In this document: positions 36,989-44,314 of the stretch, piece after piece | How the letters are laid out: each line of letters starts with the position of its first letter | Numbering within the stretch: position 1 is the stretch's first letter | Origin: G965216255 sp965216255 | GTDB taxonomy: Bacteria; Bacteroidota; Rhodothermia; Rhodothermales; Bin80 | Direction of reading: 5' to 3' | NCBI GenBank assembly: GCA_965216255.1 | Contig: OZ244148.1 | Location: 3,658,001 to 3,722,000 of the forward strand | DNA length: 64,000 bases | The notes under the pieces: generated by a model | Told to the model about the DNA's origin: nothing | Database searches by the model: none | What the model saw: the letters and a program-made list of their open reading frames with translations, nothing else | Position numbers and translations under genes: made by a program

Positions 36989-38361
36989 TGGTAGCCGACG
37001 TCATTAATCTGGCCTACCTCCTGGCCGCCGCCCTGTTTATCATCGGGCTGCGTAGACTCCAGTCTCCAACCACGGCGCGTGGCGGCAACCAGCTTGCGGC
37101 TCTCGGGATGCTTGTGGCGGTTCTGGCGACGCTGTTCGTGCAGCGAATCCTGACGCCCTGGGAAATGATCGGCGGCCTGGCGGCCGGGGGACTCGTTGGC
37201 CTGGTCCTTGCGCGGCGCGTCAAGATGACCGCCATGCCGGAGCTGGTGGCCGCCTTCAACGGCTTCGGGGGTTTGGCTTCGGCCTTTGTCGCGGGTGCGG
37301 AATTGGTGCGCCTGCAGCCGATGAATGACGCATTCATGGCCACAACCATTGCGCTCAGCGTCTTGATCGGTCTGGTGACGTTTTCGGGGAGCTTTGTCGC
37401 CTTCGGCAAGCTGAGCGGGACTATCTCGGGCAATCCGCTGCCGGTGCCGCGCGTGTTGTCTCTGCTGCTTGTTCTCGGTGCTGTGGGCGCCACCGCTTGG
37501 ATGCTCATGGCCACGGATCCGCTGCAGCCGGCACTCATGCTGTCTGCGATAGCGCTGGTACTCGGCCTCCTAATCGTGCTACCGATAGGCGGCGCGGACA
37601 TGCCGGTGGTGGTGGCATTGTTAAACTCGTTTTCCGGTCTTGCGGCAGCGGCGACCGGATTTGTGCTGGATAACGTCGCACTTATCGTTAGCGGCGCCCT
37701 TGTCGGTGCCTCCGGGCTCATTCTCACCAACATCATGTGCGTGGCAATGAACCGGTCGCTATGGAATGTGCTGATTGGCGGCTTCGGACAGGAGGGAGGA
37801 GACGGCGTATCCAGCTCCCAGGAAGGCAAGACAGTAACGTCGACCACGCCCGATGATACGGCTATTCTGCTCACCTTCGCCGAGCGAGTGATCATTGTAC
37901 CGGGCTATGGGCTGGCGGTGGCGCAGGCACAGCACCAGGTGCGAGAATTGGCCGACCTGCTGCAAAGCCGGGGCGTTGTCGTAAAATATGCCGTCCATCC
38001 CGTGGCAGGGCGCATGCCGGGCCACATGAACGTGCTGCTGGCGGAGGCCAATGTGCCCTACGACCAGCTCTTCGAGATGGACGAGATCAACCATGAGTTT
38101 GAGACCACGGATGTTTCTCTTGTCATCGGCGCCAACGATGTGGTTAATCCCGCAGCCCGCCATGACAAGTCCAGCCCCATCTACGGTATGCCCATCCTGG
38201 ATGTGGACCGGTCGCGGACCGTTATTTTTCTCAAGCGCAGCCTGCGTCCCGGATATTCTGGTGTCCAGAACGAGCTCTTCTTCTCCTCCCAGACGCGGAT
38301 GCTCTTTGGTGATGCCAAGGATTCGGTGACGTCACTGATCGCGGCCGTGAAAGAAGTGTAG
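36988..38361 (+). CDS. pntB: NAD(P) transhydrogenase beta subunit
   Basis: A 457-aa inner-membrane subunit. Residues 1-270 contain about nine hydrophobic helices (INLAYLLAAALFIIGLRRL, MLVAVLATLFVQ, MPELVAAFNGFGGLASAFVAGAE, ADMPVVVALLNSFSGLAAAATGFVLDNVALIVSGALVGASGLIL), typical of domain II. After NRSLWNVLIGGFG, residues about 300-457 are the NADP(H)-binding domain III: VIIVPGYGLAVAQAQHQVREL, YAVHPVAGRMPGHMNVLLAEA, YDQLFEMDEIN, VVNPAARHDKSSPIYGMPILDVD, and KRSLRPGYSGVQNELFF. These are all conserved contact motifs. It overlaps pntAB by one base and is followed 2 bp later by the thioesterase gene. Confidence 0.95.
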   Translation: MVADVINLAYLLAAALFIIGLRRLQSPTTARGGNQLAALGMLVAVLATLFVQRILTPWEMIGGLAAGGLVGLVLARRVKMTAMPELVAAFNGFGGLASAFVAGAELVRLQPMNDAFMATTIALSVLIGLVTFSGSFVAFGKLSGTISGNPLPVPRVLSLLLVLGAVGATAWMLMATDPLQPALMLSAIALVLGLLIVLPIGGADMPVVVALLNSFSGLAAAATGFVLDNVALIVSGALVGASGLILTNIMCVAMNRSLWNVLIGGFGQEGGDGVSSSQEGKTVTSTTPDDTAILLTFAERVIIVPGYGLAVAQAQHQVRELADLLQSRGVVVKYAVHPVAGRMPGHMNVLLAEANVPYDQLFEMDEINHEFETTDVSLVIGANDVVNPAARHDKSSPIYGMPILDVDRSRTVIFLKRSLRPGYSGVQNELFFSSQTRMLFGDAKDSVTSLIAAVKEV

Positions 38362-38363
38362 GC

Positions 38364-38816
38364 GTGAACAAGCAGCCGAATTCCGACCACTGCTTTGTCT
38401 GTGGCCGGCTCAACCCGCGCGGGCTATATGTCACCTTTTACGACAACGGGGACGACACGGTCTGGGCAGACCACGTCATCTCCGCTGCCTATCAGGGATA
38501 TCCGGGCATAGTACACGGTGGTGTGCAGGCGGCCATTCTGGATGAAATCGTCGGCCGCGTATCGCTCATCGAGAATTTTCACCATTTCATGATGTCCGTG
38601 CGGCTGGACGTGAAGTACCGCAAGCCCGTGCCCGTGGGCAAGCCGATTCGCTTCGTGGGGCGCCGCCTGCAGCTAAAGTCTCGCACGGGCCGGGCCACCG
38701 GAGAAATCCTCTTGCCGGACGGCACGGTGGCCACGGAAGCCAGCATGACGCTTGCCGCTTTGCCCGACGCATTCAGGCATCCGGCGGCCGAGCTGGGCTG
38801 GAGGGTGGATCCGTAG
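38364..38816 (+). CDS. PaaI-type hotdog-fold thioesterase
   Basis: A 150-aa single-domain hotdog protein of the PaaI/YigI type, predicted to hydrolyse acyl-CoA thioesters; substrate unknown. Motifs are HCFVCGRLNPRGL (N-terminal CxxC-containing lead common in this subgroup), YPGIVHGGVQAAILDEIVGR (hotdog helix with the HGG..A..D/E catalytic region) and MSVRLDVKYRKPVPVGKPI. GTG start at 38364, 2 bp after the pntB stop, indicates co-transcription with the transhydrogenase genes. The 3' end overlaps the convergently encoded arylesterase by 44 bases, so the two transcripts can pair at their ends. Confidence 0.88.
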   Translation: MNKQPNSDHCFVCGRLNPRGLYVTFYDNGDDTVWADHVISAAYQGYPGIVHGGVQAAILDEIVGRVSLIENFHHFMMSVRLDVKYRKPVPVGKPIRFVGRRLQLKSRTGRATGEILLPDGTVATEASMTLAALPDAFRHPAAELGWRVDP

Positions 38817-39504
38817 CCCCCGGCCGCCGCGATTCAATTATTGGTCGCAGGACCTGCCACACGGTTTCCGCTACCAGAGCGTGGCCTTCAGCCGTAGGAT
38901 GGATGCCGTCTGCCTGGTTCAGGTCCGGAATGCCGCCCACGCCGTCAAGCAGAAACGGGATGAGCTCAAGGTCGCTTTCGTGGGCAAGTTCCGGGTAGAT
39001 TTCCCTGAACGCTGCCGTATAGGAAGGCCCCATATTAGTGGGGATCTGCATGCCTGCCAGGACGATGGCGGCTTCTGGGTAGCGCGCACGCGTTCGGTCG
39101 ATGATCTGTTTCAGATTAGATTTCGTAACCTCGGGCGCGATTCCCCGTAGTCCGTCATTGGCCCCCAGTTCAAGGAAAAGGACGTCGACTGGATCACGGA
39201 GCAGCCAGTCGATGCGGCTGAGGCCGCCCGCCGATGTCTCGCCGCTTACACCGGCATTAACAACCCTGACGGGCCAGCCGAGCGTGGAGGCCTTGGCGCC
39301 AACTAGCGCAGGAAAACTCTGCGTGGGGTCAACGCCGTAGCCTGCCGCAAGGCTGTTCCCCAGGAAGACGACACGGACGCCGGCAGGTTCAGTTGGCGCA
39401 CGGGATGTCGGTGCCCGGCGAGCCCTTGGCACTGGCTCTTGGCGGCAGGCGGGCAGAACACTTGCCAGGACCAGCATGTATAGGAATAGTTTGTACAGTT
39501 TCAC
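38773..39504 (-). CDS. tesA: SGNH/GDSL arylesterase (TesA-like lipoprotein)
   Basis: A 243-aa exported lipid-anchored hydrolase. The N terminus KLFLYMLVLASVLPAC is a lipoprotein signal with Cys at about 20. The catalytic blocks follow in SGNH order: VVFLGNSLAAGYGVD (Ser), GVSGETSAGGLSRI (block II Gly), FLELGANDGLRG (Asn) and ADGIHPTAEGHALVA (Asp-His). GMQIPTNMG and Y..AFREIYPELA are typical of the TesA/arylesterase subgroup, acting on acyl esters or thioesters. The start is a GTG at 39504, only 6 bp from the ATG of the divergent ABC gene; tesA and ybbA are also divergent neighbours in E. coli. Its C terminus overlaps the thioesterase gene. Confidence 0.92.
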   Translation of the reverse strand: MKLYKLFLYMLVLASVLPACRQEPVPRARRAPTSRAPTEPAGVRVVFLGNSLAAGYGVDPTQSFPALVGAKASTLGWPVRVVNAGVSGETSAGGLSRIDWLLRDPVDVLFLELGANDGLRGIAPEVTKSNLKQIIDRTRARYPEAAIVLAGMQIPTNMGPSYTAAFREIYPELAHESDLELIPFLLDGVGGIPDLNQADGIHPTAEGHALVAETVWQVLRPIIESRRPGATDPPSSPARPPDA

Positions 39505-39510
39505 GACGCC

Positions 39511-40215
39511 ATGTCCGTCATCCTTGACGTTTGCAGGCTAACAAAGACGTATGCCAGCGGGTCCCGGTCTCTTACCGTGCTGCGAGAGGTAACCTTTGCG
39601 GTCTCCGAGCGTGAGTCGGTAGCGGTGGTTGGCCCTTCGGGTAGCGGCAAGACCACGCTGCTAGGGCTGTGTGCCGGACTGGATGCCCCCTCCTCCGGAA
39701 GCGTGCGTCTGGCGGGCATGGACCTTCATGCGCTCACGGAAGATGAGCGTGCGGCCATTCGGGGGGAACATGTGGGCTTCGTCTTTCAAACCTTTCAGCT
39801 CATCCCGACGCTTACCGCGCTCGAGAACGTGATGGTGCCGGCGGAGCTTCGGCGCGCGAGGCGCGCGCGCGCCCGCGCCGAAACCCTGTTAGCTGACGTG
39901 GGCCTTGGTGGGCGCACGCATCACTATCCGGCGCAGCTGAGCGGTGGGGAGCAGCAGCGCGTGGGCCTGGCCCGCGCGTTCATCAATCGCCCCAAGATCC
40001 TCTTTGCCGATGAGCCTACCGGCAACCTTGATACGGAAACTGGAGGGACAATCCAGGCACTGCTGTTTGATCTCAACCGCAGTGCTGGCACGACCCTGGT
40101 CATCGTTACGCACGATATGAGTCTTGCTTCCCGGGCAGACCGCATGCTGCAGCTCCTCGGAGGAGAAATCGCCTATGACGGGGAGCCCCGCCGCCACTAC
40201 GGCCAGGCCTCATAA
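39511..40215 (+). CDS. ybbA: ABC transporter ATP-binding protein (YbbA/LolD type)
   Basis: A 234-aa ATPase of the MacB/LolD superfamily. Walker A is VVGPSGSGKTTLLGLCAGLD, the Q-loop is VFQTFQLIPTLTALENV, the signature is QLSGGEQQRVGLARAF, Walker B is ILFADEPTGNLD, and the H-loop is VIVTHD. It powers the FtsX-like permease encoded 8 bp downstream. Such pairs extract or move lipids, lipoproteins or peptides across the envelope instead of importing solutes. The divergent arylesterase and the following permease reproduce the E. coli tesA-ybbA-ybbP neighbourhood, which supports the ybbA name over lolD. The exact cargo is unknown. Confidence 0.92.
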   Translation: MSVILDVCRLTKTYASGSRSLTVLREVTFAVSERESVAVVGPSGSGKTTLLGLCAGLDAPSSGSVRLAGMDLHALTEDERAAIRGEHVGFVFQTFQLIPTLTALENVMVPAELRRARRARARAETLLADVGLGGRTHHYPAQLSGGEQQRVGLARAFINRPKILFADEPTGNLDTETGGTIQALLFDLNRSAGTTLVIVTHDMSLASRADRMLQLLGGEIAYDGEPRRHYGQAS

Positions 40216-40223
40216 ACGCTGCC

Positions 40224-42740
40224 ATGTTCGATCCATGGGTCTGGCGAATGGCCTGGCGAGACAGTAAGGGTAGCCGCCGCCGGCTATTCCTGTTCATGTC
40301 GTCAATGGTTATCGGCGTAGCTGCGCTCGTGGCCATAAATTCATTCGGCTCAAATATGAGGCGTGCTGTTGATGAGCAGGCGCGGATGCTGTTCGGGGCC
40401 GACATGAGCCTTGAGCGTACGGGCCCCTTTGGCCCGGAGACGGAGGCCATCATTGATTCCATTGGGGGAGAGCAGGCGCGGCGTGTATCCCTGCCTTCCA
40501 TGGCCCTGTTTCCCCGGACGGGCGCAAGCCGCCTGGCGATGGTGCGGGCGCTGGAGGGCGAATACCCATTCTACGGGACCATCCAGACCGAGCCGGAGAG
40601 TGCGGTCCAGGCGTTACGGCAGGGCAGGAGGGCGCTGGTCGATGGCGCACTCCTGCGGACCTACGGCATAGTAGTGGGCGATTCGGTGCAGGTAGGGCGC
40701 TATCGCTACGAAATCGCGGGCGCGCTGATAAAGACACCCCGCGAGACGGCGGCCAACATGCTCATCAGCCCGCCGATATACATCTCGCTTGCCGAGCTGG
40801 ATACCGCTCTGGTCTCGTTCGGCAGCCGTGCCACGTACGAGGTGTATTTCAGGCTGGATCCTGGCACGGATACCGAAGCGCTGCGGGAGGAAATCGCGGA
40901 CCATCGCGAGGCATACCACGTCGGGATGGATACGGTGGAGGAAGAGCGGGAGCGGTGGAGTGAGGCGCTGGGTGCAGTGACTCGCTTCCTGGGCCTCATA
41001 GGGTTCATTGCGCTCCTTCTGGGTGGCCTCGGCGTAGGAAGCGCTGTTCACGTGTACGTTAGGCAGCGCCTGCGGACCGTGGCGGCCTTGCGCTGCCTTG
41101 GCGCCTCGGTGCGACGCACCGTCTGGATCTATCTTGCGCAGGCCCTGGTGATGGGCCTCGTGGCCGGCGTCCTTGGCTGCGCGGCCGGTGCGCTGCTGCA
41201 GTACGTCATTCCGCAACTACTGGCGGATTTCCTGCCGCTGGAGATCGATATCCGGCTCTCGGGTTCGGCGTTGTTACTGGGACTCGTGGCGGGGCTCGGC
41301 GTCTCGCTCCTCTTCACGCTGCTGCCGCTGCTTACGGTAGGGCGCGTGTCTCCACTCAGGGCCCTGCGATCAGCTTTTGAAGAGGCCGGCGCACGCCGGG
41401 ATCCGTATCGGTGGGTCGTGTACGGCATCTTAGTCGCTGGGCTTACGTCGTTTGCCATCGTCCAGGCGGAGAGTGCGGTTGTGGGCGCGGCCTATGCGGC
41501 GGCGCTCGGCGCTGTATTGGGGCTCCTGTGGTTGTGCGCCTGGGCGCTTTCAAAGCTGGCCCGGCGCCTCGCCCCGGCAGCCTATACCTGGCGCCAGGGC
41601 CTGGCCAACCTGCACCGCCCGAATAACCAGACGCTTCTCATGATGCTGGCCGTTGGGCTGTGCACGTTTCTCATCTTGACGATGGTGCTCGTAGAGAGCT
41701 CGCTGCTAGCCAGTTTCGCGCGGGCCAGCGGCGAGGACCGCCCGGATGCCGTGCTTTTCGATGTGCAGACCCGTGAACTGGAAGGCGTCACGTCGCTCGT
41801 GCGGGCACAGGGCCTGCCGGTAATCGAATCCACACCGCTCATTTCGATGCGTCTTCATGCCCTGGGCTCGGTACTCATGGACACGCTCCGCGCCGACACG
41901 ACCTTCAGACTTTCGTGGGCGCACCGGAGGGAGTATCGCTCCACCTACCGCTCGGAGCTAACGGATGCGGAGCGCATCGTGGAAGGGGGCTTTGCCAGTC
42001 GCTACGACGGCGCCGGTCTCGTACCTGTTTCCATCGAGCGGGAGCTGGCCGATGAGGAGCTCGGTGTTGGCCTGGGTGATACCCTGGTATTTGATGTCCA
42101 TGGGGAGCTCGTGTCCACGCGCATCTCCAGTATCCGGGAGGTGGACTGGCAGCAGACGCGCGCCAATTTCTTTTTCGTCTTTCCTGCGGGCGTGCTGGAA
42201 GAGGCGCCACAGACCCATGTTGTGATGACACGCACCGGGACCGAGGAGCGGCTGGCCACGTTTCAGGCGGCCCTGATACCGGCTTTTCCCAGCGTGACCA
42301 CCATAAGTCTTAGCCTTATCCTAGGTATTTTCGACGAAATCTTTTCCCGGGCCCGTCTCGTGGTGCGCTTCATGGCGCTCTTCAGCGTTACAGCGGGTCT
42401 TCTGGTACTAATGGGTGCCATCATGACGAGTCGCTACCGGCGCATGGAGGAATGTGTGCTTCTGAAAACGCTCGGTGCGTCGAGGCGTCAGGTTCTTGCT
42501 ATTATTTTTATCGAGTACCTGTTTCTTGGCGTTCTGGCCACGGGCTCTGGACTCATTCTGGCCGTTGGCGCGGGCGCGGCGCTCGCCGCCTTCGTGTTCA
42601 ATCTGCCGTTCGTGGCGGCACCTGCGCCGCTTATTGGGGCGCTGGTACTAGTACCGGGCATTACCGTGGGCCTGGGGCTGTACAACAGCCGTGGGATATA
42701 TGCCCGTCAGGCGCTAGAAGTCTTAAGATCGGAGGTATAG
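40224..42740 (+). CDS. ybbP: FtsX-like ABC transporter permease (YbbP type)
   Basis: An 838-aa inner-membrane protein. The N terminus WRMAWRDSKGSRRRLFLFMSSMVIGVAALVAINSF is the standard FtsX/YbbP opening helix. A periplasmic MacB-like domain follows (about residues 45-250). A first permease block spans about 250-390 (GFIALLLGGLGVGSAVHVYVRQRLRTVAALRCLGASVRRTVWIYL). A second half begins with AYTWRQGLANLHRPNNQTLLMMLAVGLCTFLILTMVLV. The protein ends with a second FtsX block (RYRRMEECVLLKTLGASRRQVLAIIFIEYLFLG). The duplicated FtsX domain and length of about 800 residues are characteristic of YbbP. It pairs with the ATPase upstream. Confidence 0.92.
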   Translation: MFDPWVWRMAWRDSKGSRRRLFLFMSSMVIGVAALVAINSFGSNMRRAVDEQARMLFGADMSLERTGPFGPETEAIIDSIGGEQARRVSLPSMALFPRTGASRLAMVRALEGEYPFYGTIQTEPESAVQALRQGRRALVDGALLRTYGIVVGDSVQVGRYRYEIAGALIKTPRETAANMLISPPIYISLAELDTALVSFGSRATYEVYFRLDPGTDTEALREEIADHREAYHVGMDTVEEERERWSEALGAVTRFLGLIGFIALLLGGLGVGSAVHVYVRQRLRTVAALRCLGASVRRTVWIYLAQALVMGLVAGVLGCAAGALLQYVIPQLLADFLPLEIDIRLSGSALLLGLVAGLGVSLLFTLLPLLTVGRVSPLRALRSAFEEAGARRDPYRWVVYGILVAGLTSFAIVQAESAVVGAAYAAALGAVLGLLWLCAWALSKLARRLAPAAYTWRQGLANLHRPNNQTLLMMLAVGLCTFLILTMVLVESSLLASFARASGEDRPDAVLFDVQTRELEGVTSLVRAQGLPVIESTPLISMRLHALGSVLMDTLRADTTFRLSWAHRREYRSTYRSELTDAERIVEGGFASRYDGAGLVPVSIERELADEELGVGLGDTLVFDVHGELVSTRISSIREVDWQQTRANFFFVFPAGVLEEAPQTHVVMTRTGTEERLATFQAALIPAFPSVTTISLSLILGIFDEIFSRARLVVRFMALFSVTAGLLVLMGAIMTSRYRRMEECVLLKTLGASRRQVLAIIFIEYLFLGVLATGSGLILAVGAGAALAAFVFNLPFVAAPAPLIGALVLVPGITVGLGLYNSRGIYARQALEVLRSEV

Positions 42741-42742
42741 CC

Positions 42743-43438
42743 GTGGCAGCGGACGATAAACGGGTAAGACAAATATGCGAGCGGCTGGAGGCAGTGCAGG
42801 AGTGCGTGGCACAGGCCTGCCAGCGAGCCGGTCGCACGCCGGGAGAGGTTACGCTCGTGGCTGTAACCAAGACGTTTCCCCATTGCGTGGTGGCCGCCGC
42901 ACAGGAAGCCGGGCTGCAGGACCTGGCAGAGAACAAGGTGCAGGAACTTACTGCCAAGGCGCAGGCATTTCCGTCCGTGCGGTGGCACATGATAGGCCAT
43001 CTCCAGCGCAATAAGGCGCGGGATGCGGTAGCGCACGCCCACGTGTTTCATGCATTGGACAGCCTGCGGTTGGCACGGGCTCTAAGCACGCGTGCAGGCC
43101 AGGCAGAGCGTGTGCTCCCGTGCTTCGTGCAGGTGAATGTCTCGGGGGAGGAATCGAAATTTGGCGTTCCGGTGGCTCAGGTCGGGGATTTCCTTTGCGC
43201 GACGGCCGACCTGCCGCATCTGAGCATCCTGGGTCTCATGACGCTTGCCGCCCCGGCTGCCCGACCCGATGATGTGCGTCCGCAGTTTCGTCTTTTGCGA
43301 ACGCTGCTTGAAACGTGGAGCGGCTTCCCGCAACGCCCGCTTCTTTCCATGGGCATGAGTTCGGACTTCGAAGTGGCCATAGAAGAGGGTGCTACCCACA
43401 TTCGGCTCGGTTCGGTACTTTTCGGATCGAGGAGCTGA
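42743..43438 (+). CDS. yggS: YggS family PLP homeostasis protein
   Basis: A 231-aa cytosolic protein of the YggS/PROSC (PLPBP) family, which binds pyridoxal phosphate and helps keep free PLP and amino-acid pools balanced; no catalytic reaction is established. The start is GTG 42743, 2 bp after the permease stop and preceded by GGAGGT about 7 nt upstream; the longer frame from 42452 lies inside the permease. Motifs are VTLVAVTKTFP (PLP-binding Lys), LAENKVQELTAKA, WHMIGHLQRNKARDAV, CFVQVNVSGEESKFG, LSILGLMTLA, and LSMGMSSDFEVAIEEGATHIRLGSVLFG at the C terminus, all family signatures. Confidence 0.94.
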   Translation: MAADDKRVRQICERLEAVQECVAQACQRAGRTPGEVTLVAVTKTFPHCVVAAAQEAGLQDLAENKVQELTAKAQAFPSVRWHMIGHLQRNKARDAVAHAHVFHALDSLRLARALSTRAGQAERVLPCFVQVNVSGEESKFGVPVAQVGDFLCATADLPHLSILGLMTLAAPAARPDDVRPQFRLLRTLLETWSGFPQRPLLSMGMSSDFEVAIEEGATHIRLGSVLFGSRS

Positions 43439-43451
43439 ACAGGAACACGCA

Positions 43452-44300
43452 ATGCACGATTACCTGGACGTGGAAACGCACCGCGCACGCGTCGAAAGCG
43501 CAGTCAGTCATATAGGGCGGGCAACAAGGCTGCGCCCGCGTGTCGGCATTATCCTTGGCACGGGGCTCGGACATCTGGCCAAAGAAATCGCCGTGCAAAC
43601 CGCGCTGGAATATGACCATATTCCCCATTTTCCGATCTCGACTGTGGAATCGCACCACGGCCGGTTGCTCATTGGTTCACTGTGCGGTGTGGAAGTGGTG
43701 GCGCTGCAGGGCCGCTTCCATCTCTATGAAGGGTATTCGGCGCAGCAGGTCACGTTTCCCGTCCGCGTTCTGGCGTGTCTCGGCATAGAGGTCCTACTCA
43801 TTTCAACCGCATGCGGGGGGATGAATCCCGCCTTTCGGCGAGGAGACCTTATGCTGATTACCGACCACATCAACCTGCAGGGCGTCAACCCGCTTGTTGG
43901 CCCAAACGTGGACGAGTGGGGCCCACGCTTTCCCGACATGAGTGCACCCTATGACGTCGGACTTCAGGAGATGGCGGAAAAGGCGGCGCTGGATCTCAAG
44001 ATCAAGCTCCGGCAAGGCGTGTACGTAGCGGTGGCAGGACCTAATCTGGAAACACGGGCCGAATATCGCTTCTTACGCTATATAGGCGCCGATGTGGTGG
44101 GGATGAGCACTGTGCCCGAGGTGATCGTAGCGCGGCACATGGATCTAAGGGTGCTCGGTCTGGCAGTGGTGACCGACGAGTGCTTTCCGGACGCGCTTGA
44201 GCCGGTGACGCTGGAGCTTGTGCTGGCAGCGGCGGCGATGGCGGAGCCCAGGTTAACAGCGCTGGTGGCCGCGCTGGTGGCCGCGCTGGGCGCGACGTAA
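43452..44300 (+). CDS. punA: Purine nucleoside phosphorylase
   Basis: A 282-aa PNP/MTAP-family enzyme phosphorolysing purine nucleosides to free base and ribose-1-phosphate. Motifs are RVGIILGTGLGHLA (phosphate loop), ISTVESHHGRLLIGSL, VVALQGRFHLYEGYSAQQVTFPVRV (phosphate and ribose contacts), STACGGMNPAFRRGDLMLITDHIN, and GVYVAVAGPNLETRAEYRFLR. GADVVGMSTVPEVIVARHM and VTDECFPD, the purine-site segment, complete the set. Length and motif order match the trimeric class. ATG 43452 begins 13 bp after yggS; ileS starts 14 bp after the stop, so the gene is embedded in the long operon. The C-terminal alanine- and valine-rich tail (LTALVAALVAALGAT) includes a short direct repeat. Confidence 0.93.
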   Translation: MHDYLDVETHRARVESAVSHIGRATRLRPRVGIILGTGLGHLAKEIAVQTALEYDHIPHFPISTVESHHGRLLIGSLCGVEVVALQGRFHLYEGYSAQQVTFPVRVLACLGIEVLLISTACGGMNPAFRRGDLMLITDHINLQGVNPLVGPNVDEWGPRFPDMSAPYDVGLQEMAEKAALDLKIKLRQGVYVAVAGPNLETRAEYRFLRYIGADVVGMSTVPEVIVARHMDLRVLGLAVVTDECFPDALEPVTLELVLAAAAMAEPRLTALVAALVAALGAT

Positions 44301-44314
44301 ACCAGCCGGGTAAT

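Noticed and set aside
42452..42742. Longer yggS start
   Set aside because: It lies wholly inside the permease gene in another frame; GTG 42743 has a good ribosome-binding site and matches the family N terminus.
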